Source: Caldilineaceae bacterium (GTDB taxonomy: Bacteria > Chloroflexota > Anaerolineae > Caldilineales > Caldilineaceae). From it: DNA of 64,000 nucleotides. The stretch spans positions 1-64,000 of the forward strand of contig JAJEBF010000029.1 in NCBI GenBank assembly GCA_022824025.1, given 5' to 3'. The notes under the pieces are model-generated. The model was not told where the DNA came from. It worked only from the letters and a program-made list of their open reading frames with translations, and did not search any database. A program made the translations under genes and the position numbers. Below are positions 25,343 to 32,895 of the stretch, piece by piece; positions within the stretch are counted from its first letter, which is position 1, and every line of letters begins with the position of its first letter.

Positions 25343-26128
25343 CTAAAGACCCGGCAGCTCCGCCATCGTGATCAGGGGCTGCCGCTGGCTGTCGTCAGCG
25401 GCCACCTGCGCCGTTCTGATGATGATCTCCTTGAGAGCGGCGTTCAGGAATCGTCTTTCCTGATTTGTATACTCTTTGTCAGCGCCTATCGCCTTGCGCG
25501 CCTGCTCTCCGCCCTTTATAGACGACAATCTCTTGGTTTCCTTGAGAACGCTTCTGCTGATGCCGCACGCCCTGGCCGCCTCGGCGAGGCCCCCATACTT
25601 GCCTTCAAGAACCGTCACGCAGAAATAGGCCGCATCCGGCAGTGTTGTCCGCCCCAAACGATATTGGTCATATTTGTTCTTCATCTTGACCACGTAGCCA
25701 TCATCGGGGGCAAGTGTGTCCCTCTCTGGGGGAGAGGGATAGTGGGGTAGTCCGATCCTGACTTGGCCTCCAGCCCTGACGTTGCTTGCCACGTGGCCGC
25801 CGCCCACTTGGAGTCTTCCTGTGCCGGTTTTGGGAGGTGAAGGATTCCGGTCTATTATTTCGGCGTTTGTGTAGCGCAAGCTAAACGCGTTTGGACCCAA
25901 TCGAACTCCGGCATCGAATTCCCACATCTGTATGAATGATTCAATGGCATAGCGGGCTTCGCCTACGTCCGCGTAATGCTCCTTCATCTCGAAACGGGCA
26001 CAATTGCCTTCCACGGTCAGATAAAACCTCGGGTCATCGTCGAAGCGCAAGGGGCCCGCTCTTTCGTAGTCAACCGAACTGCCGTGTTCGACTCTGTAGA
26101 TCAGTGCAACAACATGGGGATGGTTCAT
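25343..26128 (-). CDS. unknown 261-aa protein, direct-repeat copy 1
   Basis: It starts MNHPHVVALIYRVEHGSS, with GGAGAG eight bases before the ATG at 26128; the frame is open upstream but lacks a site. The N-terminal 80 residues are alpha/beta (RFDDDPRFYLTVEGNCARFE, ARYAIESFIQMWEFDAGVRL). The C-terminal half has a resolvase-like helix-turn-helix flavour (GLAEAARACGISRSVLKETK) and ends AAQVADDSQRQPLITMAEL-like. I do not recognise a family. The copy at 34460 has identical length and over 85 percent similar residues by eye, with differences clustered at residues 170-235. Confidence 0.65.
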   Translation of the reverse strand: MNHPHVVALIYRVEHGSSVDYERAGPLRFDDDPRFYLTVEGNCARFEMKEHYADVGEARYAIESFIQMWEFDAGVRLGPNAFSLRYTNAEIIDRNPSPPKTGTGRLQVGGGHVASNVRAGGQVRIGLPHYPSPPERDTLAPDDGYVVKMKNKYDQYRLGRTTLPDAAYFCVTVLEGKYGGLAEAARACGISRSVLKETKRLSSIKGGEQARKAIGADKEYTNQERRFLNAALKEIIIRTAQVAADDSQRQPLITMAELPGL

Positions 26129-26141
26129 CGATTCTCTCCAT

Positions 26142-26217
26142 TCATAATTGCTCACACACCATCCCGTCCGCGTCCCGCATACCCTGACACGCAAGACGGC
26201 CGCTGCGCACGGCCAGC
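26142..26217 (-). pseudogene. Excalibur-domain tail 5 (orphan)
   Basis: The minus strand reads CQGMRDADGMVCEQL then stop, ending 13 bases before the 26128 start codon. The upstream CxR-rich half is decayed. Confidence 0.6.
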
Positions 26218-26294
26218 GCCGCCAGCCAAACGCCCCGCGCCGCGAGGGCAATAGCATCTGAGGGGCCGAAAACGACGCTTAGAACGCCTCCAGA

Positions 26295-26331
26295 GCGGCC
26301 ATTTTTCGGCGGTTTCGTGAAAAATGGCCGC
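26295..26331. terminator. strong hairpin
   Basis: GCGGCCATTTTTC pairs perfectly with GAAAAATGGCCGC (13 bp) across an 11-base loop. It lies downstream of the HepT-like gene. The T-run is weak, so it may act as a processing or attenuating hairpin. Confidence 0.5.
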
Positions 26332-26380
26332 TTTCGGCTTTTTCGGGGCCACTTCGGCCATTTCCCCGTTCCCCAATAAA

Positions 26381-27121
26381 TCAGCGAACCCGCATATTCA
26401 CGAAGTGACCCAGATGCTCCCGCTGTTCGCCATCATCCAAAGAGAGCGACAGCTCGTAGACAATAACGTCATCAGGTGGTTTGACTTGGATCTTTTGATC
26501 GCTCACTCGTGCGATTCGCATGCACCTGGCTCTCCCTTTCTTGTTGAAAGACATCAAGATGACGCTGTTCCCCAACGTGAATTCATCGCCAGGTCTAAAC
26601 AGTGGCAATTCTCTAAACTTCCGTACCTTGAACGAAAACTGCCATGAATCAGGGTCTGCGGACCACTTGGCAACAATAAGTAGCGAAAGAAGAGTGCGTA
26701 AAACTGGGAAGTCCTTCGTGACCGTATCCCACAGTATCTCGTGATCTACGTCCCAAAAATTGTGAGCAAGCCTGTTGCGCATCCCCTTCAAGCCGCTCCA
26801 GTTCAACTCTGTTCCTTGCTCGGATTTGATTGGGACCTCTTCCAATGCCTCAAGTATGGAATGTTTCAAATTATCGAGTTGAACCGCGCACTCCTGGACA
26901 TTCTCAGCGTACTTGACGAGAGCCCAGAAGTTGTCATCATCATTTAGCTTCTCCTCGCTCATTTTTTCCGAGAGGGTAATGGCTTTGCCAAGATGGGTTT
27001 CCATCCGGTCCAGCCATTCTCTGATGCTGCAGATCTGTGCCTCGGAAATGGGGGTCGCATTCCCCGCTCCATTCTGCCCTTTCTGCCGATTCTGTCCTTT
27101 CTTTTTTCTTCTCTTAGCCAA
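26381..27121 (-). CDS. HepT-like domain protein
   Basis: A 246-aa protein. After a basic N-terminus (MAKRRKKKGQNRQKG) comes a four-helix region with LKGMRNRLAHNFW, the HepT ribonuclease motif RX4HX(Y/F) (R115, H120, F122), as in DUF86 toxins. Residues 150-246 form an added domain (FRPGDEFTLGNSVILMSFN) not found in plain HepT. No MNT nucleotidyltransferase antitoxin is adjacent. It is divergent from HigB and part of the defence cassette between the direct repeats. Confidence 0.6.
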   Translation of the reverse strand: MAKRRKKKGQNRQKGQNGAGNATPISEAQICSIREWLDRMETHLGKAITLSEKMSEEKLNDDDNFWALVKYAENVQECAVQLDNLKHSILEALEEVPIKSEQGTELNWSGLKGMRNRLAHNFWDVDHEILWDTVTKDFPVLRTLLSLLIVAKWSADPDSWQFSFKVRKFRELPLFRPGDEFTLGNSVILMSFNKKGRARCMRIARVSDQKIQVKPPDDVIVYELSLSLDDGEQREHLGHFVNMRVR

Positions 27122-27335
27122 GTCAATATCTCCTGGCGGGATATTTGGGAGCGCAGCCCCCAGTCATTCCAACCATTTCGTCGCCCATCCCACGCCCCCG
27201 CAACATCGGCACCGCAAGCGAGACGGCCCGACCCGTCCGTATCCGTGCCCTCCCTCCGGCCAGCATCAGTCAACTGCCAGCGCCCCAAGCCAACTACAGC
27301 CAGCCGAGGAAAACGCGATCGCAGCCAATCAGGAC

Positions 27336-27364
27336 TTGGACATACTAGACTTTTATATTATATT
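27336..27364 (+). promoter_or_regulatory. promoter of higB-higA
   Basis: TTGGAC, 17 bases, TATATT. It lies 37 bases upstream of the GTG start of the HigB gene in a distinctly AT-rich gap. Confidence 0.55.
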
Positions 27365-27371
27365 TGGGAAC

Positions 27372-27387
27372 AAAGTACAAATACTTT
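27372..27387. promoter_or_regulatory. operator upstream of higB
   Basis: The inverted repeat AAAGTA-CAAA-TACTTT lies just after the promoter, where a HigA repressor would bind. Confidence 0.4.
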
Positions 27388-27400
27388 AACAGGGAATGCT

Positions 27401-27694
27401 GTGGAAGTCTTCAACAAACCCGCTCTTGACAAAGCAAGCAAGAAATACGCCGACGCCCGTAGCCCGCTGCGCGCCTGGTGTCGTGAAATGGAGAATGGAG
27501 TCTGGAAAACCCCGGTCGAGTTGAAGGAACGATTTCCCAATGCCTGCATAGTTCGCGGAAATCTCGTGATCTTCAACATCAAAAGAAATAGATATCGGTT
27601 GGTGGCAAGGATCAACTTTCAAAGGGATTTCGTCTTCGTGAAATCCTTCGGTACCCCCGCAGATTGCGACGACATCATTGCTGAGGAGGTGTAA
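27401..27694 (+). CDS. HigB-type mRNA interferase toxin
   Basis: A 97-aa HigB_toxin family protein: LDKASKKYADARSPLRAWCR, then CIVRGNLVIFNIKRNRYRLV and FVFVKSFGTPADCDDI. HigB toxins are RelE-fold ribonucleases that cut mRNA at the ribosome. The GTG at 27401 follows AGGGA and gives the family length; the frame is open far upstream but without family resemblance. The HigA-ImmA antitoxin follows after 37 bases. Confidence 0.85.
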   Translation: MEVFNKPALDKASKKYADARSPLRAWCREMENGVWKTPVELKERFPNACIVRGNLVIFNIKRNRYRLVARINFQRDFVFVKSFGTPADCDDIIAEEV

Positions 27695-27731
27695 AACGGG
27701 TCATCAATCAGTCCAAAGGAGGCCGGAACGC

Positions 27732-28958
27732 ATGAAAAGAGACAGCGCAGGTCATTTCTTCAAACTCATTCGAACAGAGGAGGATCACAAGAAAGCACTG
27801 GCACGAATCGACGAGATTTTCAACGCAGAAGAAGGAACACCCGAAAGCGATGAACTTGATGTTCTAGTCGAGCTTGTGAAGTCATACGAGTCCAAAACGG
27901 TTCACATAGGTTTCCCGGACCCGATTTCCGCAATCAAGTTCCGTATGGAGCAGGCCGGCCTGACGCAACGAGACCTCATCCCGTACATCGGTAGCCGCGC
28001 AAAGGTCTCAGAAGTCCTATCCGGTAAACGGGACATTACCATGTCGATTGCACGCGCTCTTCATGAGCATCTCGGAATTCCAGCCGACGTACTGCTGAAG
28101 CAACCAGGCGCAGAGTTCGCCCCCACCCTTAAAGGGAGCGACCTGAGCCGTTTTCCTTGGAAGGAAATGATAAAACGTGAATGGGTTTCAGCCCGCCGCA
28201 ATATCTTGGATTATCTGGACGAAATGTTCCATGAACTGGTGGAACCGGTAGGTAACCCGGACGTAGCGACAGCCGCACTGTTTCGCGAGAACGGCCACCG
28301 CCGAATTAACGCCAAGACGAATCCCTACGCGCTCACGGCCTGGTGCTGGCGCGTTCTGGGCGTCGCCAACCAAAACGCCCCCAAGGTTGACTTCAACCCG
28401 GATACCGTGGACGAAGCATTCATGCGCCGGGTTGCCAGATTCAGTCTGGCCAAAGATGGCCCTCTGCAGGCACGGGATTTTCTGGCCCAACATGGCATCG
28501 CACTCGTTGTCGAGAAACACCTCCCGCGCACCTATCTGGACGGCGCCGCCCTGCGCCTCGGTGATGGACCGCCAGTCATCGGGCTCACGCTCCGCTACGA
28601 CCGCATCGACAACTTCTGGTTCACCCTGATGCACGAATTGGCCCATGTGCGTCTTCACTTGGCAATCAACGAAGACAACGCGTTTATCGATGACCTGAAC
28701 CTGGAACCGAATGAGTTGGAGAAACAGGCCGATCAAGAGGCCAGAGACGCGCTCATTCCGCCAGACCTGTGGGAAGACAGTCCGGCTCGCAATAACCCTT
28801 CACCCATGGCCGTCTATAGCCTCTCCCAGGAAGCGGAAGTCCACATGGCGATCGCCGCCGGCCGGGTCCGCTACGATCGCAACAACTATCGTCTGTTGTC
28901 CCAATTCGTCGGACGAGGGGAAGTGGGTTGTCAATTTGAGAAGGGCCGAGATGACTGA
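27732..28958 (+). CDS. HigA antitoxin fused to ImmA/IrrE metallopeptidase
   Basis: A 408-aa protein. The N-terminal third carries an XRE helix-turn-helix (residues 80-120: AGLTQRDLIPYIGSRAKVSE, VLSGKRDITMSIARAL) and the C-terminal half an ImmA/IrrE-type zinc protease with HELAH (about residue 304). Fused proteins of this type are common partners of HigB toxins; in phage and ICE contexts ImmA domains cleave repressors, so it may sense or release control. The start at 27732 has AAGGAGG eleven bases upstream. Confidence 0.85.
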   Translation: MKRDSAGHFFKLIRTEEDHKKALARIDEIFNAEEGTPESDELDVLVELVKSYESKTVHIGFPDPISAIKFRMEQAGLTQRDLIPYIGSRAKVSEVLSGKRDITMSIARALHEHLGIPADVLLKQPGAEFAPTLKGSDLSRFPWKEMIKREWVSARRNILDYLDEMFHELVEPVGNPDVATAALFRENGHRRINAKTNPYALTAWCWRVLGVANQNAPKVDFNPDTVDEAFMRRVARFSLAKDGPLQARDFLAQHGIALVVEKHLPRTYLDGAALRLGDGPPVIGLTLRYDRIDNFWFTLMHELAHVRLHLAINEDNAFIDDLNLEPNELEKQADQEARDALIPPDLWEDSPARNNPSPMAVYSLSQEAEVHMAIAAGRVRYDRNNYRLLSQFVGRGEVGCQFEKGRDD

Positions 28959-29159
28959 ACAGCGTGTCTCGCCGACAGCGTCATATTCAAACTGGCGAAG
29001 GAGGAGAATCTGTCAGAACGGTGCACACGGCATTGCATCCGCAGCTATCGAAATGGACACGCGCGCTCACAGACAAGGGAGGAGTGGACGATGAAGACAA
29101 ACAGAAGACGGAGTAACGATTTTCTCCATAACGTAAGCGGCGATTGAGCCGCAACAATT

Positions 29160-29199
29160 GAAAGAGCGCCTTACCTTGATCGGGGCCAGGCGCTCTTTC
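29160..29199 (+). terminator. hairpin before the CBASS operon
   Basis: GAAAGAGCGCC pairs perfectly with GGCGCTCTTTC (11 bp) around an 18-base loop, ending 13 bases before the ATG at 29213. Only TTTC follows. A tiny reading frame (29091-29147, 18 codons) with GGGAGGAG before its ATG lies just upstream, so an attenuator with a leader peptide is possible. Confidence 0.5.
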
Positions 29200-29212
29200 G
29201 GAAGGGAACAAA

Positions 29213-29530
29213 ATGTCTAACCAACATCAAAAAAGTATCACAATCTCGAATCGGCTGCAACTGGTAACTGAGCACTGCAAAGAATTGCCGATCATCGCCG
29301 GCGCACGAGCAGGCCCCCGCATGAGCGCCAATGTGTTAAGGGAAAATCCTGAACTAGAGGAAAAAAATTGTGGAGGCTCGCCGGTCCAGCCAGACTATGA
29401 GGACGAGCGACAGTCTGGACATCAGGCGCGGCATGAATGCAGGACACAAGCGGAAGATGATACAAGTCCCTATCGCAGGGAAAACGCGATCCTATCATTG
29501 GACTTAAACGAACCCGGAGGTATACGATGA
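29213..29530 (+). CDS. unknown 105-aa protein leading CBASS operon
   Basis: It starts MSNQHQKSITISNRLQLVTE with GAAGGG before the ATG and ends in a four-base ATGA overlap with the CD-NTase start. The protein is polar, charged, and probably disordered after residue 50. I do not recognise a family. The tight coupling suggests a real gene, a candidate extra component or regulator of CBASS. Alternatively it is a non-functional leader frame that merely ends at the overlap. Confidence 0.45.
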   Translation: MSNQHQKSITISNRLQLVTEHCKELPIIAGARAGPRMSANVLRENPELEEKNCGGSPVQPDYEDERQSGHQARHECRTQAEDDTSPYRRENAILSLDLNEPGGIR

Positions 29531-30606
29531 TACTACCCAGTTACTTTAATGACATGCTCACCAAGATCCGCCCTTCACAGGATCTTTTGGATCAGTGCGC
29601 CGAAGCGCACACGGAATTACGAGAGACTTTGATCAACGATTCAGAATTGCAGGACATCGTGGTCACCACCTTCTTGCAGGGCAGCTACCGTAGGAGTACG
29701 TTGATCCGTCCTGTGAACGGCTCCAAACCCGACGTGGATGTAGTCTTGGTGACCAGCCTGAACCCCATCGTGTGGACACCCGCTCAGGTTCAGGAACGCT
29801 TCTGCCAAGTCCTGAGCAAGTACAGCCGTTATCGCGATAACTACCGGCGCCAAGGCCGATCCATAGGTCTTTCGCTTGAAAAAATCAACCTTGATCTAGT
29901 GATCACCGCTACGCCCTCGAAAGCTCTCAGGGCCATCCTGAAGTCAGAAGCTTTCGGATCCGCATCCTCGGTGGACGCTCATCCTGAATGGAGGATCGTA
30001 AAGGGCCCGTCATTTCCAACTGAAGAATGGAAGAGCGAGCCCCTGCTCATCCCCGACCGCGATGCCGGCAGATGGGAACAGACCGACCCCATCTCACAAA
30101 TAGAATGGACCCACGACAAAAACCGCGAGACCAATGGCCACTACGTCAACGTCGTTAAGGCCTTGAAATGGTGGTGGACACACGAGAGCTCCGGCAGGAA
30201 AGGACTCCCCAAAGGTTACCTCATCGAGTGTCTAGTCGGACTGCACTGTCCTGATGGCATTGAAAGTGTAGCCGAAGGGATCACCCTGGTCCTGGAAGGG
30301 ATTCGTGATACCTACATCAACGACGTGCGCCGAGGAAAGACCCCCTTTATTCAAGATGTGGGTATCCCTTCCAATAATGTCTTCCAGCGAGTGCCGCCGA
30401 ACTGCTTCCAGGAGTTTTACGTTTCTGTAAAGGCGTGCGCGGAGAAGGCGAGAGCGGCCTTCGATGATCCGGATGAAGTGTCCAGCGTCAGAGGTTGGAT
30501 CGGCATTTTCGGCAATGTCTTTCCGCCACCGAAGAACGACTCCAGTTCCCGGACATTTCAGAAGCCCAGAAAGCCGGCGGAGCCGAGAAAGGCGAGGTTT
30601 GCCTGA
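29527..30606 (+). CDS. CBASS cyclic-oligonucleotide synthase (CD-NTase)
   Basis: A 359-aa SMODS-type nucleotidyltransferase. It has GSYRRST (residues 52-58), the metal ligands KPDVDVVLV (D69, D71) and the third Asp in INLDLV (D123), all as in active CD-NTases. GGAGG stands nine bases before the ATG. When phage infection is sensed, such enzymes make cyclic di- or trinucleotides that trigger the effector; here the TIR-SAVED effector suggests a cyclic tri- or oligonucleotide. The C-terminus (EPRKARFA) is a flexible tail, the kind of end that Cap2 conjugates. Four co-oriented, overlapping genes follow or flank it. Confidence 0.9.
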   Translation: MILPSYFNDMLTKIRPSQDLLDQCAEAHTELRETLINDSELQDIVVTTFLQGSYRRSTLIRPVNGSKPDVDVVLVTSLNPIVWTPAQVQERFCQVLSKYSRYRDNYRRQGRSIGLSLEKINLDLVITATPSKALRAILKSEAFGSASSVDAHPEWRIVKGPSFPTEEWKSEPLLIPDRDAGRWEQTDPISQIEWTHDKNRETNGHYVNVVKALKWWWTHESSGRKGLPKGYLIECLVGLHCPDGIESVAEGITLVLEGIRDTYINDVRRGKTPFIQDVGIPSNNVFQRVPPNCFQEFYVSVKACAEKARAAFDDPDEVSSVRGWIGIFGNVFPPPKNDSSSRTFQKPRKPAEPRKARFA

Positions 30607-30607
30607 C

Positions 30608-32413
30608 TTGGCTTCACCTCAACCGTCCGACGCCCTGCGTAGCGCCCGCCGGTCTCTGGAAGGAATCCCCGGTTATCGTCTGCTTGACGACCTGGCCTGG
30701 CATAATGAGACCCAGAACTGGTTCCTGAGATGCCGCCTCACTGTGAACGCGTCCAACGGGTTGCTGCCGTCTGCATCGGATTGGTGCGTGGTTATCGAAG
30801 ATGTTGACCCCGGTGGGCGTGTTTCGATCTACCCTGCGATGAATGGCGGGATCGAGCAGACTTTCCCACACCAGCTATACAACGCGCCTGCGAAGGATTC
30901 GCTCCCTTGGAGAACAGGCCAGATCTGCACCACCACGCCCGAGAGTGTTCTTGGTCGACTCGCCCAACGGGACGAGCCCCTGAGCCTGGAGGCGCGCCTA
31001 ATCTGGCACGTTGAACGTGCGCTGTTGTGGATCACGCTCGCGTCTGAAGGCAGGTTGGCGGCAAACGGCGTGCTGTTCGAACTGCCAGACTTCCCCGACG
31101 GGAAGGTGCTGCGGTTTGCGTTCTCTGAAGACCAGGGTTCCTTTCAATCCATCCTAAACGAAAATCACCGGAGCGGGCTGGCGCGGCTGCGCCGCTTGCC
31201 GCTTCCGGCAGGAGACACCCTCGTTGTCGATCAATTTCATACGCACGGAGGTAAAAACCTCCATACCGTCACCTGGGGGACAACAATATCGAATGCCGCT
31301 GCATCGCTGGCCGACATCGCCAAATGGGTCCTGCTTAATTCAACTCCGCGAGTCGGTCCATGGCAGGTTCCCGTCACCTACGGGGAACTCCGGCATGCGA
31401 TGCAGGAGCAAGAACTCTCCTTTGATGACATCGTTCTCCCATTGCCCGACAGCCTTCGCGACGGCCGTCGGCACTTGCTCTTGGTCGGATTTCCGATTCC
31501 GGAGGTCATCGGCGGCAACCCGGTCCAGCTTCACTGGCAAGCAGTCCTCCTACCTGTATTGAGACGCCGGGTTCCTAATGGATTCCGCAAGAATAAGGCC
31601 GGGTGGAGGATGGCCGATCAACAAACGATCGTCTCCGACAGCAAGCTCTGTTGGATCCGATCAGAGAACTGGAGCCCGGCCAATTCATACGCACGCGGCC
31701 GGTTTGCCCCTGAGTTCGCGAACAGAAATGCGCTCATCATTGGCGCAGGCGCGCTCGGCTCAGCCGTTGCGGAGCTCCTCGTTCGCGGCGGCCTCAAGCG
31801 CCTGACAATCTGCGACGCCGATCTGGTTGAACAGGGCAACCTAGCCCGCCACACTCTGGGGATTCAGGACGTAGGAGCAGGGAAGGCGATGGCTCTGGCA
31901 ACACGACTGCAGTCCATCTCCGCACACGTCGAGGTTGCCTTCATCCCGTCAGTTTTCCCGGCGCAAACCCCGGAACAAAGAGATCTGGCTTCCGCTTGCG
32001 ATCTCGTCGTCGACTGTACTGCAGAGGAGAGTACCCTGTACGCTATCGAAAACTATCCCTGGCCCGAAGATGCCTATGCAGTGTCGCTCTCCTTCGGATG
32101 GTATGTCCACAGATTGTATGTTGCCGGCGCTCCCTGTAGGGAGTTCACCCGGGACAGCGTGGTGGATCTTCTTCGTCCATATGAAGAAGAGGACTTGGCG
32201 AACCATCCTGCGCGAGAGATGGTGGGGGAGGGTCCGGGGTGTTGGAATCCAGTGTTTCCCGGACGGAGCGATGACGTATGGATGATGGCAGCGATAGGAA
32301 CAAAGGAATTGGAGCGCCTCGTGACGCAGTCCGATACAGGTCTCCGGGGCTCGATGTTCAAATGGGTCAGGGAAAACGAATTCGAGGGCGTCTCGCGACA
32401 AGAAATCGACTGA
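30608..32413 (+). CDS. CBASS Cap2 E2-E1 conjugating enzyme
   Basis: About 601 aa: an E2-like domain (IYPAMNGGIEQTFPHQLYN, catalytic Cys about residue 107 in TGQICTTTP) fused to a ThiF/E1 adenylation domain (LIIGAGALGSAVAELLVRGG, then ICDADLV and an E1 Cys about residue 545 in EGPGCWNPVFPG). Cap2 links the CD-NTase C-terminus to targets and primes its activity. The likely start is TTG at 30608, one base after the CD-NTase stop, with GAGG ten bases upstream; an in-frame ATG at 30464 would force a 143-base overlap. The TTG choice is inferred. Confidence 0.88.
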   Translation: MASPQPSDALRSARRSLEGIPGYRLLDDLAWHNETQNWFLRCRLTVNASNGLLPSASDWCVVIEDVDPGGRVSIYPAMNGGIEQTFPHQLYNAPAKDSLPWRTGQICTTTPESVLGRLAQRDEPLSLEARLIWHVERALLWITLASEGRLAANGVLFELPDFPDGKVLRFAFSEDQGSFQSILNENHRSGLARLRRLPLPAGDTLVVDQFHTHGGKNLHTVTWGTTISNAAASLADIAKWVLLNSTPRVGPWQVPVTYGELRHAMQEQELSFDDIVLPLPDSLRDGRRHLLLVGFPIPEVIGGNPVQLHWQAVLLPVLRRRVPNGFRKNKAGWRMADQQTIVSDSKLCWIRSENWSPANSYARGRFAPEFANRNALIIGAGALGSAVAELLVRGGLKRLTICDADLVEQGNLARHTLGIQDVGAGKAMALATRLQSISAHVEVAFIPSVFPAQTPEQRDLASACDLVVDCTAEESTLYAIENYPWPEDAYAVSLSFGWYVHRLYVAGAPCREFTRDSVVDLLRPYEEEDLANHPAREMVGEGPGCWNPVFPGRSDDVWMMAAIGTKELERLVTQSDTGLRGSMFKWVRENEFEGVSRQEID

Positions 32414-32895
32414 TGGCGCCTTTGAACTTGGATAAGAATACCTTTCCGCAGGTCAAGATAGGCGAAATGGCCCTTACTGCCATGCTGTCCTTATGCGAAC
32501 AAGCGGCCCATCTGGAGACTGGGGGCATACTCGTTGGCTCCTATTCTGCCGATGGGGCGCTGGCACATGTGAACGAAGCGCTGGGCCCGCCGCCGGGCTC
32601 GCAGTCGACGCCTACCGAATTCACGCGGAACACGGGGCTGAGCAAGGCGCTGCAACGAAGGTGGCCTGAACAACAGTATTATCTTGGAGAATGGCATTCC
32701 CACCCCAGAGGACGCACGAGCCCGTCCCGCCAGGACCGGCGCCAGATGGCAAAAATCGGGAACGACGCTTCCTATTGCTGTCCCAATCCAATCCTCATAA
32801 TTATGGCGCGCAGCAGGGATGACTGGACGCTAGGGCTCTGGGTGCTCATCGACGGGAAGTTGCGCCGTGCAAAAGAGGCGACCTGTGACGCGTAG
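32413..32895 (+). CDS. CBASS Cap3 JAB/JAMM isopeptidase
   Basis: A 160-aa JAMM protease: LETGGILVGS (E35) and GEWHSHPRGRTSPSRQD (H95, H97, D108) complete the zinc motif EX(n)HXHX(10)D. Cap3 removes the Cap2-made conjugate from the CD-NTase and so limits signalling. The ATG at 32413 overlaps the Cap2 stop (TGATG), giving translational coupling; an upstream in-frame ATG at 32278 lies within Cap2. Confidence 0.9.
   Translation: MAPLNLDKNTFPQVKIGEMALTAMLSLCEQAAHLETGGILVGSYSADGALAHVNEALGPPPGSQSTPTEFTRNTGLSKALQRRWPEQQYYLGEWHSHPRGRTSPSRQDRRQMAKIGNDASYCCPNPILIIMARSRDDWTLGLWVLIDGKLRRAKEATCDA

Larger units (their letters stand above)
25249..26310 (-). repeat. direct repeat DR1 (about 1 kb)
   Basis: It spans Excalibur tail 4, the 786-bp gene at 25343, tail 5 and part of the upstream GGGGCCGAAAA block. 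The segment 34369-35395 is its near-identical counterpart in the same orientation. The two bracket an 8-kb defence cassette. Confidence 0.8.

Noticed and set aside
30464..30607. Earlier ATG start for Cap2
   Set aside because: It would overlap the CD-NTase by 143 bases and adds 48 residues rich in Arg/Ser/Pro without family similarity.
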